This document shows positions 34,772-43,507 of a stretch of 64,000 bases of DNA, one piece after another. The translations under genes were made by a program, and so were the position numbers. Position 1 is the stretch's first letter. Each line of letters starts with the position of its first letter. The stretch is taken from the NCBI GenBank assembly GCA_029262895.1, contig JAJCYM010000090.1, positions 1 through 64,000 on the forward strand. Direction: 5' to 3'. Below the pieces are notes generated by a model that saw nothing but the letters and a program-made list of their open reading frames with translations, searched no databases and was not told the DNA's origin. This DNA is from Roseivirga sp. (GTDB lineage: Bacteria > Bacteroidota > Bacteroidia > Cytophagales > Cyclobacteriaceae).

Positions 34772-34851
34772 ATGCTAAGGAAAGGTTAAAAGTGTTAATG
34801 GGCTGAAGATCAGGAAACTGATTTTGTAAATTTTCATTCAAAGTCCGCCTT

Positions 34852-35295
34852 ATGAAACACATTATTCTCACCGTCCTCCTCCTATTTAGTATTTCAGTCT
34901 ATGGTCAAGAACTGACTCCTGAACAAAAGGCCGTCAAAGCTGAAGTGTTGAAAACCTATATCATCCCACTTTATGGAGGTGGTTCATTGGACGACTTAAA
35001 GGCAGGCCTTCACGAGGATTTTAACATGTATGTGCTTTATGAAGGTCAATTCAGTAAACGCTCCAAGAAAATGTGGATGGATAAAATGGATGAAGTCAGA
35101 AGTCGACCAAAGAAAGCAGGACCAAAGGCAAAAAACACCTGGAACTTCCTGATGATTGATATTACTGGTCAAACGGCAGTTGCCAAGGTCGAGGTCTTCC
35201 GAAATGGCAAGCTCAATTTCACCGATTATCTGACCTTGTACAAGTTTGAAGACCAAGGTTGGAAATTGCTGAGTAAGTTTTTCACATCTCATTAA
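34852..35295 (+). CDS. Secreted NTF2-like protein (putative lumazine-binding type)
   Basis: The 147-residue protein has a signal peptide (1-19, MKHIILTVLLLFSISVYGQ) and one NTF2-like domain (KAEVLKTYIIPLYGGGSLDDLKAGLHEDFNM ... TGQTAVAKVEVFRNGKLNFTDYLTLYKFEDQGWKLLSKFF). This cone-shaped fold binds small hydrophobic ligands or lacks enzymatic activity; without conserved catalytic residues the function cannot be told. It lies between the SDR gene and the cupin gene on the same strand. Five small NTF2-like genes occur in the window. Confidence 0.85.
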   Translation: MKHIILTVLLLFSISVYGQELTPEQKAVKAEVLKTYIIPLYGGGSLDDLKAGLHEDFNMYVLYEGQFSKRSKKMWMDKMDEVRSRPKKAGPKAKNTWNFLMIDITGQTAVAKVEVFRNGKLNFTDYLTLYKFEDQGWKLLSKFFTSH

Positions 35296-35336
35296 ATCCG
35301 CACATCTTTGGTTTATCATTATAGCCGCGGACAAAG

Positions 35337-35693
35337 ATGAACCTTAAAGACCAATTCACAGACATCCCCTTCTTCTCTCCAAAAGTAGTTGCTGAGGTTA
35401 ACGATGTTTTTGTAAAAGCTGCAAAAATCAAAGGACAGGAAGTCCCCTGGCATAATCACGCCAATGAAGATGAGCTGTTCTATATTGTTGAGGGAAGTCT
35501 GCTTTTCGAAGTAGAAAATGAGCCAAGTTTTACCATGAACAAGGGAGATCTCTTTGTAGTCAAAAAGGGAGTCAACCATCGCGTATCCTCAGAAGAAGAA
35601 TGTCTGATCATGCTTGTCGAGCCAAAATCTACAGCGCACACAGGTAAAGTAGCATCGGCCATTAGCAAATCAATCGAAGAGCAGCACTACTAA
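35337..35693 (+). CDS. Cupin domain protein
   Basis: The 118-residue protein is a single cupin barrel: PWHNHANEDELFYIVEGSLLFEV (motif 1 with His and Glu metal ligands) and GDLFVVKKGVNHRVSS (motif 2 with His). Length is typical of small cupins that bind a metal and a small substrate. It lies 41 bases after the NTF2-like gene and may be co-transcribed. No specific reaction can be given. Confidence 0.88.
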   Translation: MNLKDQFTDIPFFSPKVVAEVNDVFVKAAKIKGQEVPWHNHANEDELFYIVEGSLLFEVENEPSFTMNKGDLFVVKKGVNHRVSSEEECLIMLVEPKSTAHTGKVASAISKSIEEQHY

Positions 35694-35805
35694 AGGTCCG
35701 TAAAGTGAAAACCGGAATTCATCAATTCAGCAGCTTCATAGATCAATTGTACTTCATTTAAACAAACAGCTTTAATAGATTTGCACTCATAAACTCACAT
35801 GGTCA

Positions 35806-36849
35806 ATGAAAAAGCTTATCTCTAATATCACGTTTCGGTTGTCATTCTGCCTCCTTTTGGCTTTATCCCTTGTTTCCTGCAGTGATGGTGATGATGACAG
35901 TCCCAGTCCAGAACCAGGAATTGATCTTACCGGCAAGATTGTTATTCCAGCCTCCACTGCAGATACGGTGCTCTTTTTCAACTCAGTGGACAATGTCTCA
36001 CTACCTGTCTTTATTTCCTTCCCATCTACCGCTTCCAATTCCCTCCCTGCCACAGTTGTAATGCACGGTTCAGGAGGTAATTGGAAAGATGAAGACACTG
36101 ATGATGATGGTATCGATGATGTGATCACAGAATGGGAACTGTCCAGTCAGAACAAGCAGTGGAAAGCCATCTTTGATAGTGAGAACATTGTTTCGGCCTT
36201 TCCGGGTAGCTACTATCGCAGAGGGACTGTAGAAAATAAAGGTGACTGGAAGAATCCCCCACTTCAGTTTCAAATCAGCGCATCATTCGTCAGAAACTAT
36301 GATGCCTATGGAGCATTGGAAGTGCTAAGGAAATTGGTCAGGGCTGATGGAACACCTATAATTGAATCTGATAATGCTGCAATTCTCGGATTTTCTCATG
36401 GGGGTACTACGGTGCAGAGTACATTGTTTGACACCAGTATTGTACCAGATGCATGGGAATGGTCTCAGTCTTATAGTGGCACTACATATACCAATGAACT
36501 GAGAACACCTGCCCCACTCCCAGCGGCAGGTGGTTTTGTAGCGGGTGTCATGTATTACCCCGGCTCCTTTCACAATAGTTACTATGGCAACCCATGTTCT
36601 GGCACCAGTATCTTTCGTACTTATGCCGATTTTATGATCCACCTTCCTTCTGAGGATGGTTTGACAGCTAATTCAAATTGCATGATCGAGACGGTCAATA
36701 CCAATGGTGGTGGAACTGCCACGGTACATAATTATGAAGGCGCTGACCATGGATTTGATGGAGAAGATTCAGGTATCGATGGAAATGCAAGCACATTGGC
36801 CAGACAGAGAACAATGGACTACCTGAAAGATAAGCTCGGAGTCAACTAA
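35806..36849 (+). CDS. Lipoprotein alpha/beta hydrolase (dienelactone-hydrolase-like)
   Basis: The 347-residue protein has a signal peptide ending in SLVSC (Cys25) and an acidic linker (DGDDDSPSPEP). The catalytic part has PATVVMHGSGGNW (oxyanion region), nucleophile Ser197 in ILGFSHGGT, and His315 in EGADHGFDG, an order usual for dienelactone-hydrolase-family serine hydrolases. A DTDDDGIDD stretch follows the HG motif and may bind calcium. Predicted to be anchored at the cell surface or periplasm and to act on esters of unknown type. It is a single gene ahead of the ECF sigma factor gene. Confidence 0.88.
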   Translation: MKKLISNITFRLSFCLLLALSLVSCSDGDDDSPSPEPGIDLTGKIVIPASTADTVLFFNSVDNVSLPVFISFPSTASNSLPATVVMHGSGGNWKDEDTDDDGIDDVITEWELSSQNKQWKAIFDSENIVSAFPGSYYRRGTVENKGDWKNPPLQFQISASFVRNYDAYGALEVLRKLVRADGTPIIESDNAAILGFSHGGTTVQSTLFDTSIVPDAWEWSQSYSGTTYTNELRTPAPLPAAGGFVAGVMYYPGSFHNSYYGNPCSGTSIFRTYADFMIHLPSEDGLTANSNCMIETVNTNGGGTATVHNYEGADHGFDGEDSGIDGNASTLARQRTMDYLKDKLGVN

Positions 36850-36900
36850 AACCTTACATCTGAAATTCGTATTATATAGGAGTTTCAAGATTAGGTTTTA

Positions 36901-37695
36901 ATGACAAGTCCATACCTCCAGGAATACCTTACTTTCCAAAAAGAGCTACGCTCATTCATCTACAGACTTGTCGCCCATCGACAGGAAACTGAAGATATTG
37001 TTCAGGAAACCTACTTGAAAGTGGTCAGGAAAATTGACTCTTTCAAGGGAGAAGGCAGTTTTAAAGCGTGGGTTTTTACCATCGCAGCCAATTTGGCCAA
37101 AGACAGCCTGAAAGCCCGACAGAGATGGGGTGAAGATTGGATGGAAGTGGTAAAAGATGCACATGTCGAAGACAAAACCCTTTTGGCTAAAAAGTTTGAG
37201 GTAAGTCGGACATCGGAGCATGGTAAGTACGTGATTAGGGAGCATATCAATTACTGCTTCAATTGTGTGTCCAAGACATTATTACTCACCAATCAAATCT
37301 GCCTGCTACTGAAAGAGGTCTACAACTTTAAAATTCAGGAGATTACTTTGATCACTGGCCTATCTGAAGGGAAAGTGAAGCACGCCATTGCCAATTCGCG
37401 AAGTGATATGAACCGTATCTTCAAGAAACGCTGTGCTCTCGTGAATAAAGAAGGGGTCTGTCATCAATGCACCGGGCTCAACAATCGTTTCAATCCTGAC
37501 CAAAATACGCAGGAGGAGGCCAACAAAATCAAAATGATTCGTGAAAGCAGGCGCAAAAATCATGACGAACTGCTAAATCTTCGTTTGCAACTTGTCAAGG
37601 GCATAGACCCATTGGAAGCTGAGGGTACAGACCTCCACAATTATCTAATTGAAAACTCGCCCGAATGGGCCAAATCCAGACTGGAAACTCAATAG
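36901..37695 (+). CDS. ECF-type RNA polymerase sigma factor with Cys-rich extension
   Basis: The 264-residue protein has sigma2 (about 10-75: AHRQETEDIVQETYLKVVRKI, FKAWVFTIAANLAKDSLK) and sigma4 (about 115-172: LLLKEVYNFKIQEITLITGLSEGKVKHAIANSRSDM). It has two CxxC pairs, Cys119/Cys122 (YCFNC) before sigma4 and Cys187/Cys190 (GVCHQC) after it, plus Cys134 and Cys178, and a basic coiled C-terminal extension of about 65 residues. A zinc or redox site is plausible by inference. No anti-sigma gene is adjacent; the VOC gene follows at 100 bases. Confidence 0.9.
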   Translation: MTSPYLQEYLTFQKELRSFIYRLVAHRQETEDIVQETYLKVVRKIDSFKGEGSFKAWVFTIAANLAKDSLKARQRWGEDWMEVVKDAHVEDKTLLAKKFEVSRTSEHGKYVIREHINYCFNCVSKTLLLTNQICLLLKEVYNFKIQEITLITGLSEGKVKHAIANSRSDMNRIFKKRCALVNKEGVCHQCTGLNNRFNPDQNTQEEANKIKMIRESRRKNHDELLNLRLQLVKGIDPLEAEGTDLHNYLIENSPEWAKSRLETQ

Positions 37696-37795
37696 TATTA
37701 CATTGAAAACCTGTCACTTATAGTTTTTTTCGTCCGTTTTTAATGACCTAAAAGTCTTATTGATACAAGTCTTTATAAACATTAAAAACAAAAAA

Positions 37796-38167
37796 ATGAA
37801 AAACGTAATTAATTGGTTTAACATCCCATCCACAGATTTTCAACGTGCTGTGAACTTTTACAATAACATACTGCAAATCGAGATGATGGTCATGCCGGGA
37901 CCTGACGGTCATGAATCTGCCTATTTTTCCAATCCACAAGACGGTGGAGTAAGTGGTTCAATTGATTCAAATCCACAAAAGTCACCATCGGCTGACGGCA
38001 CTACTGTGTTCTTTGATGTCAATGGCCAAATGGACGAAGTTCTGGATCGAGTCAATAGCCAAGGTGGTCAGGTTGTGATGCCAAAAACCTCGATAGGCGA
38101 ATTTGGTAACATAGCCATGGCTATGGATTCGGAAGGCAATATGATCGCCTTTCATTCTGCTGAATAA
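37796..38167 (+). CDS. VOC (glyoxalase/bleomycin-resistance-like) protein
   Basis: ATG 37796 (MKNVINWFNIPSTDFQRAVNFYN) is chosen over a TTG frame start at 37760. The 123-residue protein is a single beta-alpha-beta-beta-beta unit repeated twice, with IEMMVMPGPDGHESAYF and GGQVVMPKTSIGEFGNIAMAMDSEGNMIAFHS, the latter a common ending of VOC proteins of the glyoxalase type (Glu/His metal positions partly present). Similar to the 56467 VOC gene. Function not assigned. A hairpin terminator follows. Confidence 0.88.
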   Translation: MKNVINWFNIPSTDFQRAVNFYNNILQIEMMVMPGPDGHESAYFSNPQDGGVSGSIDSNPQKSPSADGTTVFFDVNGQMDEVLDRVNSQGGQVVMPKTSIGEFGNIAMAMDSEGNMIAFHSAE

Positions 38168-38174
38168 TTTGATC

Positions 38175-38202
38175 AAGAGAGGGGTCTCACCACTCCTCTC
38201 TT
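38175..38202 (+). terminator. Terminator-like hairpin after the VOC gene
   Basis: AAGAGAGGGG and CTCCTCTCTT pair at 9 of 10 positions around an 8-base loop, followed by a T-containing run. It lies 8 bases after the VOC stop codon. Confidence 0.5.
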
Positions 38203-38326
38203 GTCACTAAACCTTTTTACCCTCTCCATTCACAAGACCTTATTCATAATAGATAATTTATTTTAGTCATAAACATTATATAAATTCTTATATTAATTCT
38301 TTCATTTAAAATTGACCCACGCAAAA

Positions 38327-39886
38327 ATGACAGAATCAGAAAATCCTTCGAATAGTCTCGATCACTTCGAGAATGTTGTAGTGCTTATGCTCGAAAACAG
38401 GTCATTTGATAACCTTCTGGGTTATCTCTACCCAAACGGCTCGCCCGGAGGCCAGCCTTTTGAAGGTCTACAAACGGGTGACTATGCCAACCCTGTACCA
38501 CCTCGAGCCCAGGGCTACGACCAGCATAAATCAATAGCGCCACAAAGAGCAGCAGATTATCACCAACCTTACCCAGATCCGGGAGAGGAATATCAACATG
38601 TCAACACACAACTCACCAATTACATAAGTCCAGGCAATGTTGATGTGGAAGCTTATAAAATGAAGCCGCCCTATAACAGTCCTAGTCCGTTTCCGTATCC
38701 TGCTCCGATGAACGGTTTTGTAAACGACTATGTGAGTAACCTTTTTGCAACATATGGCAAGGCGCCCACCTTCAATCAATATGAGGTTATCATGCAATGT
38801 TTTCAGAACGATCAAGTACATGTGCTATCGACCCTGGCTCAGCACTTCGCGGTGTTTGATCACTGGCATTGTTCTGTGCCCAGCCAAACATGGTGTAATC
38901 GAGCCTTCTGGAATGCCGGAACCTCAGGTGGTAAAGTGATCAATGCACTGGATGAGCATGGAAGCGGCATTGAAGGCATTGCCTTTGACGTATTGGACAT
39001 GGCTTCCTGGATTAAAAACGTCTGGTCCAAACCAACCATTTTTGATCGGATGTCGGAAAAGGGCGTAAGCTGGGGCGTTTATGCGCCTAAGGCCTATGAA
39101 AGCCTGACCAATATTATCCATGGGATTTTTACAAGACACCCACTACACCTGCATAATTTCAGCACCTTTCTTACAGATTTAGAAAATTGTTCTCTGCCAC
39201 AATATTCATTTCTTGAACCACAGTTTCTGGATCAACACAATGACCAGCACCCCTCGGCAGCTGGTGATCCTGATAGGGTTGGAACCGTTTTACTCGGGGA
39301 AGAGCTGATTCTTCAAGTCTACAATGCCATCAAAAACAGTAAAGAATACCGGGATAAAACCCTCTTTATCATTACTCATGATGAGCATGGAGGCTGTTTT
39401 GATCATGTTAGCCCACCAAGTGCGATACCCCCGCAACCTGGAATGGAAGGACAACTTGGTTTTGAATTCAATAGGCTTGGTGTAAGAGTACCCATGGTCA
39501 TGGTATCCTCATACATCCAACCCAATACCATTGTTAGTGACAATTTTGATCACACTTCCTTTATTAAAACAGCATGCAACAAATGGGGACTTGAAGGCTT
39601 AACCGATCGAGATAAAAATGCCAATTCTTTTGAAGCAGTGTTCTCCTCAAAGATGCGAGATAAATGGCCGGAAATAGAGATTGATCCAAATCTATTGAAT
39701 AGTGATGCACCCCCACCAGATATGAGCAATGACCCCCTAAACGATTTACAAAAATCGATTCTGGCCGGTGTTCAGTTCATCGCTAAGCAAGACAAAGATG
39801 GCGTGGCCGCAGAAACCGAAAAAGTCATTTCTACTGTGGGTGAGGCTGTGAGTTTTATTGAAAGCGTTAAAGACAAGCTTTTGTAA
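38327..39886 (+). CDS. Phosphoesterase family protein (phospholipase C/acid phosphatase type)
   Basis: ATG 38327 is chosen over a TTG at 38312; 519 residues. The start VVVLMLENRSFDNLLGYLYP carries the Glu-Asn metal site of the AcpA/phospholipase-C family, and later HWHCSVPSQTWCNRAFWNAGTS, FIITHDEHGGCFDHVSPPSAIP and GVRVPMVMVSSYIQPNTIVSDNFDHTSFIKT contain the remaining His/Asp ligands. The last 60 residues are acidic/helical and unfamiliar. No signal peptide is evident, odd for a family usually exported. It hydrolyses phosphodiester or phosphomonoester substrates; the substrate is unknown. Confidence 0.93.
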   Translation: MTESENPSNSLDHFENVVVLMLENRSFDNLLGYLYPNGSPGGQPFEGLQTGDYANPVPPRAQGYDQHKSIAPQRAADYHQPYPDPGEEYQHVNTQLTNYISPGNVDVEAYKMKPPYNSPSPFPYPAPMNGFVNDYVSNLFATYGKAPTFNQYEVIMQCFQNDQVHVLSTLAQHFAVFDHWHCSVPSQTWCNRAFWNAGTSGGKVINALDEHGSGIEGIAFDVLDMASWIKNVWSKPTIFDRMSEKGVSWGVYAPKAYESLTNIIHGIFTRHPLHLHNFSTFLTDLENCSLPQYSFLEPQFLDQHNDQHPSAAGDPDRVGTVLLGEELILQVYNAIKNSKEYRDKTLFIITHDEHGGCFDHVSPPSAIPPQPGMEGQLGFEFNRLGVRVPMVMVSSYIQPNTIVSDNFDHTSFIKTACNKWGLEGLTDRDKNANSFEAVFSSKMRDKWPEIEIDPNLLNSDAPPPDMSNDPLNDLQKSILAGVQFIAKQDKDGVAAETEKVISTVGEAVSFIESVKDKLL

Positions 39887-39954
39887 AATTTATATTCATT
39901 AATCACAATAAGTACTGATTGTCAATTAATTACATCTACTTCTTATTTATTAAA

Positions 39955-40029
39955 ACTACAATTTAGGTAAAAATGTAACCTTTCTGCTTGGACGGAGTAT
40001 TCATATTAGCTACGTTTAAGGTAAATATA
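39955..40029 (+). promoter_or_regulatory. Tandem 21-base boxes in front of the first PadR gene
   Basis: Box 1 (39955-39975) begins ACTACAATTTAGGTAAAAAT and box 2 (40009-40029) begins GCTACGTTTAAGGTAAATAT, with starts 54 bases apart. The second PadR gene has two very similar boxes at the same 54-base distance, and the third has CTACAATTTAG as an inverted pair. They are candidate PadR operators. Confidence 0.45.
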
Positions 40030-40034
40030 AAACC

Positions 40035-40370
40035 ATGGGTAAATATCAACTCGGAGAATTTGAAGAAATCGTGATGCTCACTGTAGCCATCCTTCACGGT
40101 GAGGCCTATGGAATCGCCATCATCAATGAAATGGAGTCAAGACTGAATCGGTCAGTCAGCATTGGTTCTCTTCAAACAGTGCTTAGAAGGTTAGAGTCCA
40201 AGGGGTATTTGGACTCAAAACTGGGTGAAAGCACAAAGGTACGTGGGGGAAAGCGAAAGCGATTTTTCTCAGTCACCGCCCAAGGTAAAAAGGCGATGAG
40301 TGAGAGCAAAGAACAAAGGATGGGGCTCTGGAATGCCATTCCCAGCGATTTTGTCCTTAACGACAATTAA
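40035..40370 (+). CDS. PadR family transcriptional regulator
   Basis: The 111-residue winged-helix protein starts MGKYQLGEFEEIVMLTVAILHGEAYGIAI and has the wing sequence KVRGGKRKRFFSVTAQGKKAM, as in the PadR N-terminal domain; it is the short form lacking the long dimerisation domain. It overlaps the permease gene by 1 base (TAATG), so the two are co-translated. Homologues normally repress genes for transporters; here the target is inferred to be its own operon through the boxes upstream. Paralogues at 43508 and 59202. Confidence 0.94.
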   Translation: MGKYQLGEFEEIVMLTVAILHGEAYGIAIINEMESRLNRSVSIGSLQTVLRRLESKGYLDSKLGESTKVRGGKRKRFFSVTAQGKKAMSESKEQRMGLWNAIPSDFVLNDN

Positions 40371-43045
40371 TGAAGTCTCAAACAAACATTAGCCCACCAA
40401 CCCTTTGGTTAAAGTTCTTTCGGTGGTTCTGTAGGCCAGAATATGCCGAAGATCTGGAAGGTGATATTCTGGAACGCTTTGACGAAAGGTTGGAGAAGCA
40501 TAGCCGCTCCAAGGCAAAAAGGTTATTCATTCTAGACGTTTTGAGATTATTGCGTCCGGGACTGGTCAAGAAAATAGAAGGAAATCAATCACTCAACAAT
40601 TACGGTATGTTCAAGAATTATTTTAAAACAGCAAGAAGGAATCTATTAAGGCAAAAGACATATTCCATCATAAAAATTGGTGGTTTTGCCTTGGGCATCG
40701 CTGTTTGTCTACTGATTTCGCTGTTCATCAAAGATGAATTCAGCTATGATCAACACATTCCCGACAAAGAAAACCTGTTTATGGCGGTGCGGGGGTATAA
40801 TGAAAATGGAAACATAGAAAAATACACGTGGTTTCCTTCACCTTATGCGAATGCCATTTTGGAAGATTACCCAGAGGTAATTCAATCAGGCAAAATGATC
40901 TTTTCAGAGGGTTTTGGAGCTGGAAATGCCAATATCCGAAAGGCTAGTGAAGTCACTAATTATTACGAAGATGGCTTTGCGTTCGCCAGCCAATCCATAA
41001 TGGAGATTTTCAATTATCCGATGGTCTATGGAGATGCTAAAAATGCATTAAAGGAGCCAAACAGTATTATTTTGACTAAGCGGAAGGCAGATTTACTATT
41101 TCCCGGAGTGAATCCCGTTGGAGAAGTAGTAGTCATTGATGATAACACAGAAGCACCGTATATGATTGGCGGTGTTATGGAAGATCTTCCCGCTAACAGC
41201 ACAGTGAAATTCAATTACCTACGGAGCCTTGAAGACTATAGGTTCTGGGACGGAGAAGACAAATCTTGGGGTTCGAACAATTATCAGGTTTTCGTAAAAT
41301 TATTGCCCAACACTAATCTCAATGAACTGATCCCCAAACTTAAATACATTGATGAAAAATATCTTTTACCAGAATATTTAGAAGCTGGTTATTCTGATGC
41401 AGAAGAGGCAATTGAAACAATGAGCACTTCGTTGCTTCCAATCGCAGATTTGCATTTGAAAAGCGCGGACATTGGAGACCCTTTTGAAAAAAGTGATATA
41501 AAAATCGTGAGAATTTTTGGGTTAATCGCCCTGTTTATTCTAGGACTTGCCTGTATCAATTTCATCAACTTATCAACCGCCAAATCAGCGAACCGGGCAA
41601 AGGAGGTTGGACTGAGAAAGACTATAGGCTCAACAAAAAAACATCTTATCACTCAATTTCTGACAGAGTCTATACTATATAGTCTTTTGTCCTTTGCACT
41701 TGCCATTGGCATCTCCTCACTCCTCTTACCCTACTTTAATCAACTGGCAGCGAAGTCTTTATATTTACCATGGTCCAGTTACTGGTTTGTGCCAATCCTA
41801 GCTCTTGGTAGTTTACTAATTGGTTTGATTGCCGGCTTATATCCAGCATTCTACCTGTCTTCGTTCAGGCCTGCGGCAGTTTTGAAAGGGAAACTAAGTA
41901 TGGGAAGCAAAAGCTCTAAACTTAGAAACTCTTTAGTGGTCTTTCAATTTACGGCTTCGATTATACTGATAATTGGCACGTTTGTGGTCAGCAAGCAAAT
42001 GCAGTATATCCTAAATAAGAAAGTAGGCTTCAACAAGGATCAAGTGATTTTAGTACAAAGCCCGTATCTTCTAGGTGATAACCTGGAAGCTTTCAAAAAT
42101 GCACTGCGGACAATTCCAGAGGTGAAATCTACCTCATACACCAACTATCTACCCATTTCTGGAGCTAACCAAAATGGAAACGTTTGGTGGAATGATGGTC
42201 GGACAAAAATTGACGCCAGTATTTCTGGTCAGAACTGGATAATTGATCATGAGTATATTGAGACCCTCGGAATGAACCTCATAGACGGGCGCAACTTTTC
42301 AAGAGAGCTCAGAACGGATTCTGCTGCCATGATCATCAATGAAACCATGGCAAAGCAGCTTGGTATTGCTGATAGTCCATTAGGCCAGAGGATCACTAAC
42401 AGGTCTAGTAATAGACTTATATATACCGTGATCGGAGTGGTAGAGGACTTTCACTTTCAATCATTGACAGCACCAGTTGGTGCTTTAGCCATGAGGCTCG
42501 GAAAAAATTACGTTACGGCTTCAGTCAAATTAAACACCAATAACTTATCAGCTACTACAGCACAAATCCAACACATATGGGACGAAATGGCTCCTGGTCA
42601 ACCTTTCATATATGAATTCCTGGATCAACGCTTTGGAAACATGTACAGTGAAACTATTCGAACTAGAAACATACTAACTTCATTTTCAATGCTAGCAGTC
42701 ATTATTGCTTGTCTCGGGTTATTTGGTTTGTCTGTCTTTATGGTTGAACAACGCGGCAAAGAAATCAGTGTACGAAGAGCTCTTGGGGCAAAAATGAGCC
42801 AAATCATACAAATGTTAGGGATGAACTTTATGAAGCCGATATTTCTGGCACTCCTATTGGCAATTCCTGTTGCGTGGTATATCATGAAAGGATGGTTGAA
42901 TGGCTTCGAGTACAATACAGGCCTTAGCGTTAGTTTATTTGCTTTCGCTGGGTTAACAGCACTATCCATTGCTCTGATTACAATCAGTTTCCAATCGATC
43001 AAAGCTGGCCTTACGAATCCAGTTGACGGACTTAGAAATGAATAG
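40370..43045 (+). CDS. FtsX/MacB-type ABC transporter permease with N-terminal prefix domain
   Basis: The 891-residue protein begins with an approximately 80-residue soluble prefix (LWLKFFRWFCRPEYAEDLEGDILERF) found on permeases that follow PadR genes, then helix 1 (about 100-120), a periplasmic MacB-type domain (about 130-380), three helices (390-520, with LACINFINLSTAKSANRAKEVGLRKTIGS), a second periplasmic domain and a final three-helix FtsX block ending in NPVDGLRNE. It is thus a fused pair of MacB-like permease halves. No ATPase gene is within reach. Such proteins act as efflux or signalling permeases; the substrate is unknown. Confidence 0.93.
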   Translation: MKSQTNISPPTLWLKFFRWFCRPEYAEDLEGDILERFDERLEKHSRSKAKRLFILDVLRLLRPGLVKKIEGNQSLNNYGMFKNYFKTARRNLLRQKTYSIIKIGGFALGIAVCLLISLFIKDEFSYDQHIPDKENLFMAVRGYNENGNIEKYTWFPSPYANAILEDYPEVIQSGKMIFSEGFGAGNANIRKASEVTNYYEDGFAFASQSIMEIFNYPMVYGDAKNALKEPNSIILTKRKADLLFPGVNPVGEVVVIDDNTEAPYMIGGVMEDLPANSTVKFNYLRSLEDYRFWDGEDKSWGSNNYQVFVKLLPNTNLNELIPKLKYIDEKYLLPEYLEAGYSDAEEAIETMSTSLLPIADLHLKSADIGDPFEKSDIKIVRIFGLIALFILGLACINFINLSTAKSANRAKEVGLRKTIGSTKKHLITQFLTESILYSLLSFALAIGISSLLLPYFNQLAAKSLYLPWSSYWFVPILALGSLLIGLIAGLYPAFYLSSFRPAAVLKGKLSMGSKSSKLRNSLVVFQFTASIILIIGTFVVSKQMQYILNKKVGFNKDQVILVQSPYLLGDNLEAFKNALRTIPEVKSTSYTNYLPISGANQNGNVWWNDGRTKIDASISGQNWIIDHEYIETLGMNLIDGRNFSRELRTDSAAMIINETMAKQLGIADSPLGQRITNRSSNRLIYTVIGVVEDFHFQSLTAPVGALAMRLGKNYVTASVKLNTNNLSATTAQIQHIWDEMAPGQPFIYEFLDQRFGNMYSETIRTRNILTSFSMLAVIIACLGLFGLSVFMVEQRGKEISVRRALGAKMSQIIQMLGMNFMKPIFLALLLAIPVAWYIMKGWLNGFEYNTGLSVSLFAFAGLTALSIALITISFQSIKAGLTNPVDGLRNE

Positions 43046-43406
43046 TGACAAAATCATCCAGGCCCTATTTGATTTTTCAGATCAAATCAGGTATGCCGCA
43101 GTCTATCATAATGATCACCTGGTCTATAAGCAAAGGCAAGGTGATGTATCAAATACCTCCTCCTCAGAAACCGACCGATATGAAGAGTTATTGGTAAACC
43201 CTACCCTACTCAAACTTGCTAAGCAAAGGGGTAATATCGACTGTGGTGGTCTCGACTATCTGATCATTCGCTACGGCAACTTTTATCAACTGGTACATGC
43301 CCTGACCGATGGTCATATTTCAATCTGTCTAGACCTCGAAACGGATCTCAACTCAACACCCGAGAAAATTTTAAAGTTCTTAAAACCTTATTTGTCAACA
43401 GGTTAA
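43038..43406 (+). CDS. Small protein of unknown function, possible roadblock-like fold
   Basis: The start is ATG 43038, which overlaps the last 8 bases of the permease gene (ATGAATAG); 122 residues. No recognised signature. The order IRYAAVYHNDHLVYKQ, a helix with LLVNPTLLKLAKQRG, then LDYLIIRYGNFYQLVHAL and HISICLDLETD is reminiscent of roadblock/longin-type alpha-beta proteins, which is only a shape guess. It is cytoplasmic by sequence. The overlap ties it to the permease operon; the other PadR modules lack a counterpart. Confidence 0.75.
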   Translation: MNSDKIIQALFDFSDQIRYAAVYHNDHLVYKQRQGDVSNTSSSETDRYEELLVNPTLLKLAKQRGNIDCGGLDYLIIRYGNFYQLVHALTDGHISICLDLETDLNSTPEKILKFLKPYLSTG

Positions 43407-43427
43407 AGACTTTTTTTAATTATTTTT

Positions 43428-43502
43428 ACTACAATCTAGATAAATATGTAACATTCTTCACTGCAAGTGTGTCTTATAATTACTACTTTCTAGATAAATA
43501 TC
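43428..43502 (+). promoter_or_regulatory. Tandem 21-base boxes in front of the second PadR gene
   Basis: Box 1 (43428-43448) begins ACTACAATCTAGATAAATAT and box 2 (43482-43502) begins ACTACTTTCTAGATAAATAT, again 54 bases apart, the same distance as before the 40035 gene. Box 1 of the two promoters agrees at 17 of 20 leading positions. Confidence 0.5.
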
Positions 43503-43507
43503 AGATC

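Noticed and set aside
37690-37760. Possible ECF-type promoter (AACC and CGTC elements) before the VOC gene
   Set aside because: The elements are about 19 bases apart, longer than usual for ECF promoters, so I do not count it as support for control by the adjacent sigma factor.
38327-39886. Phosphoesterase as the sulfatase client of the formylglycine-generating enzyme
   Set aside because: The N-terminal ENRSFD metal site marks the phospholipase-C/acid-phosphatase family, and there is no CxPxR sulfatase signature.
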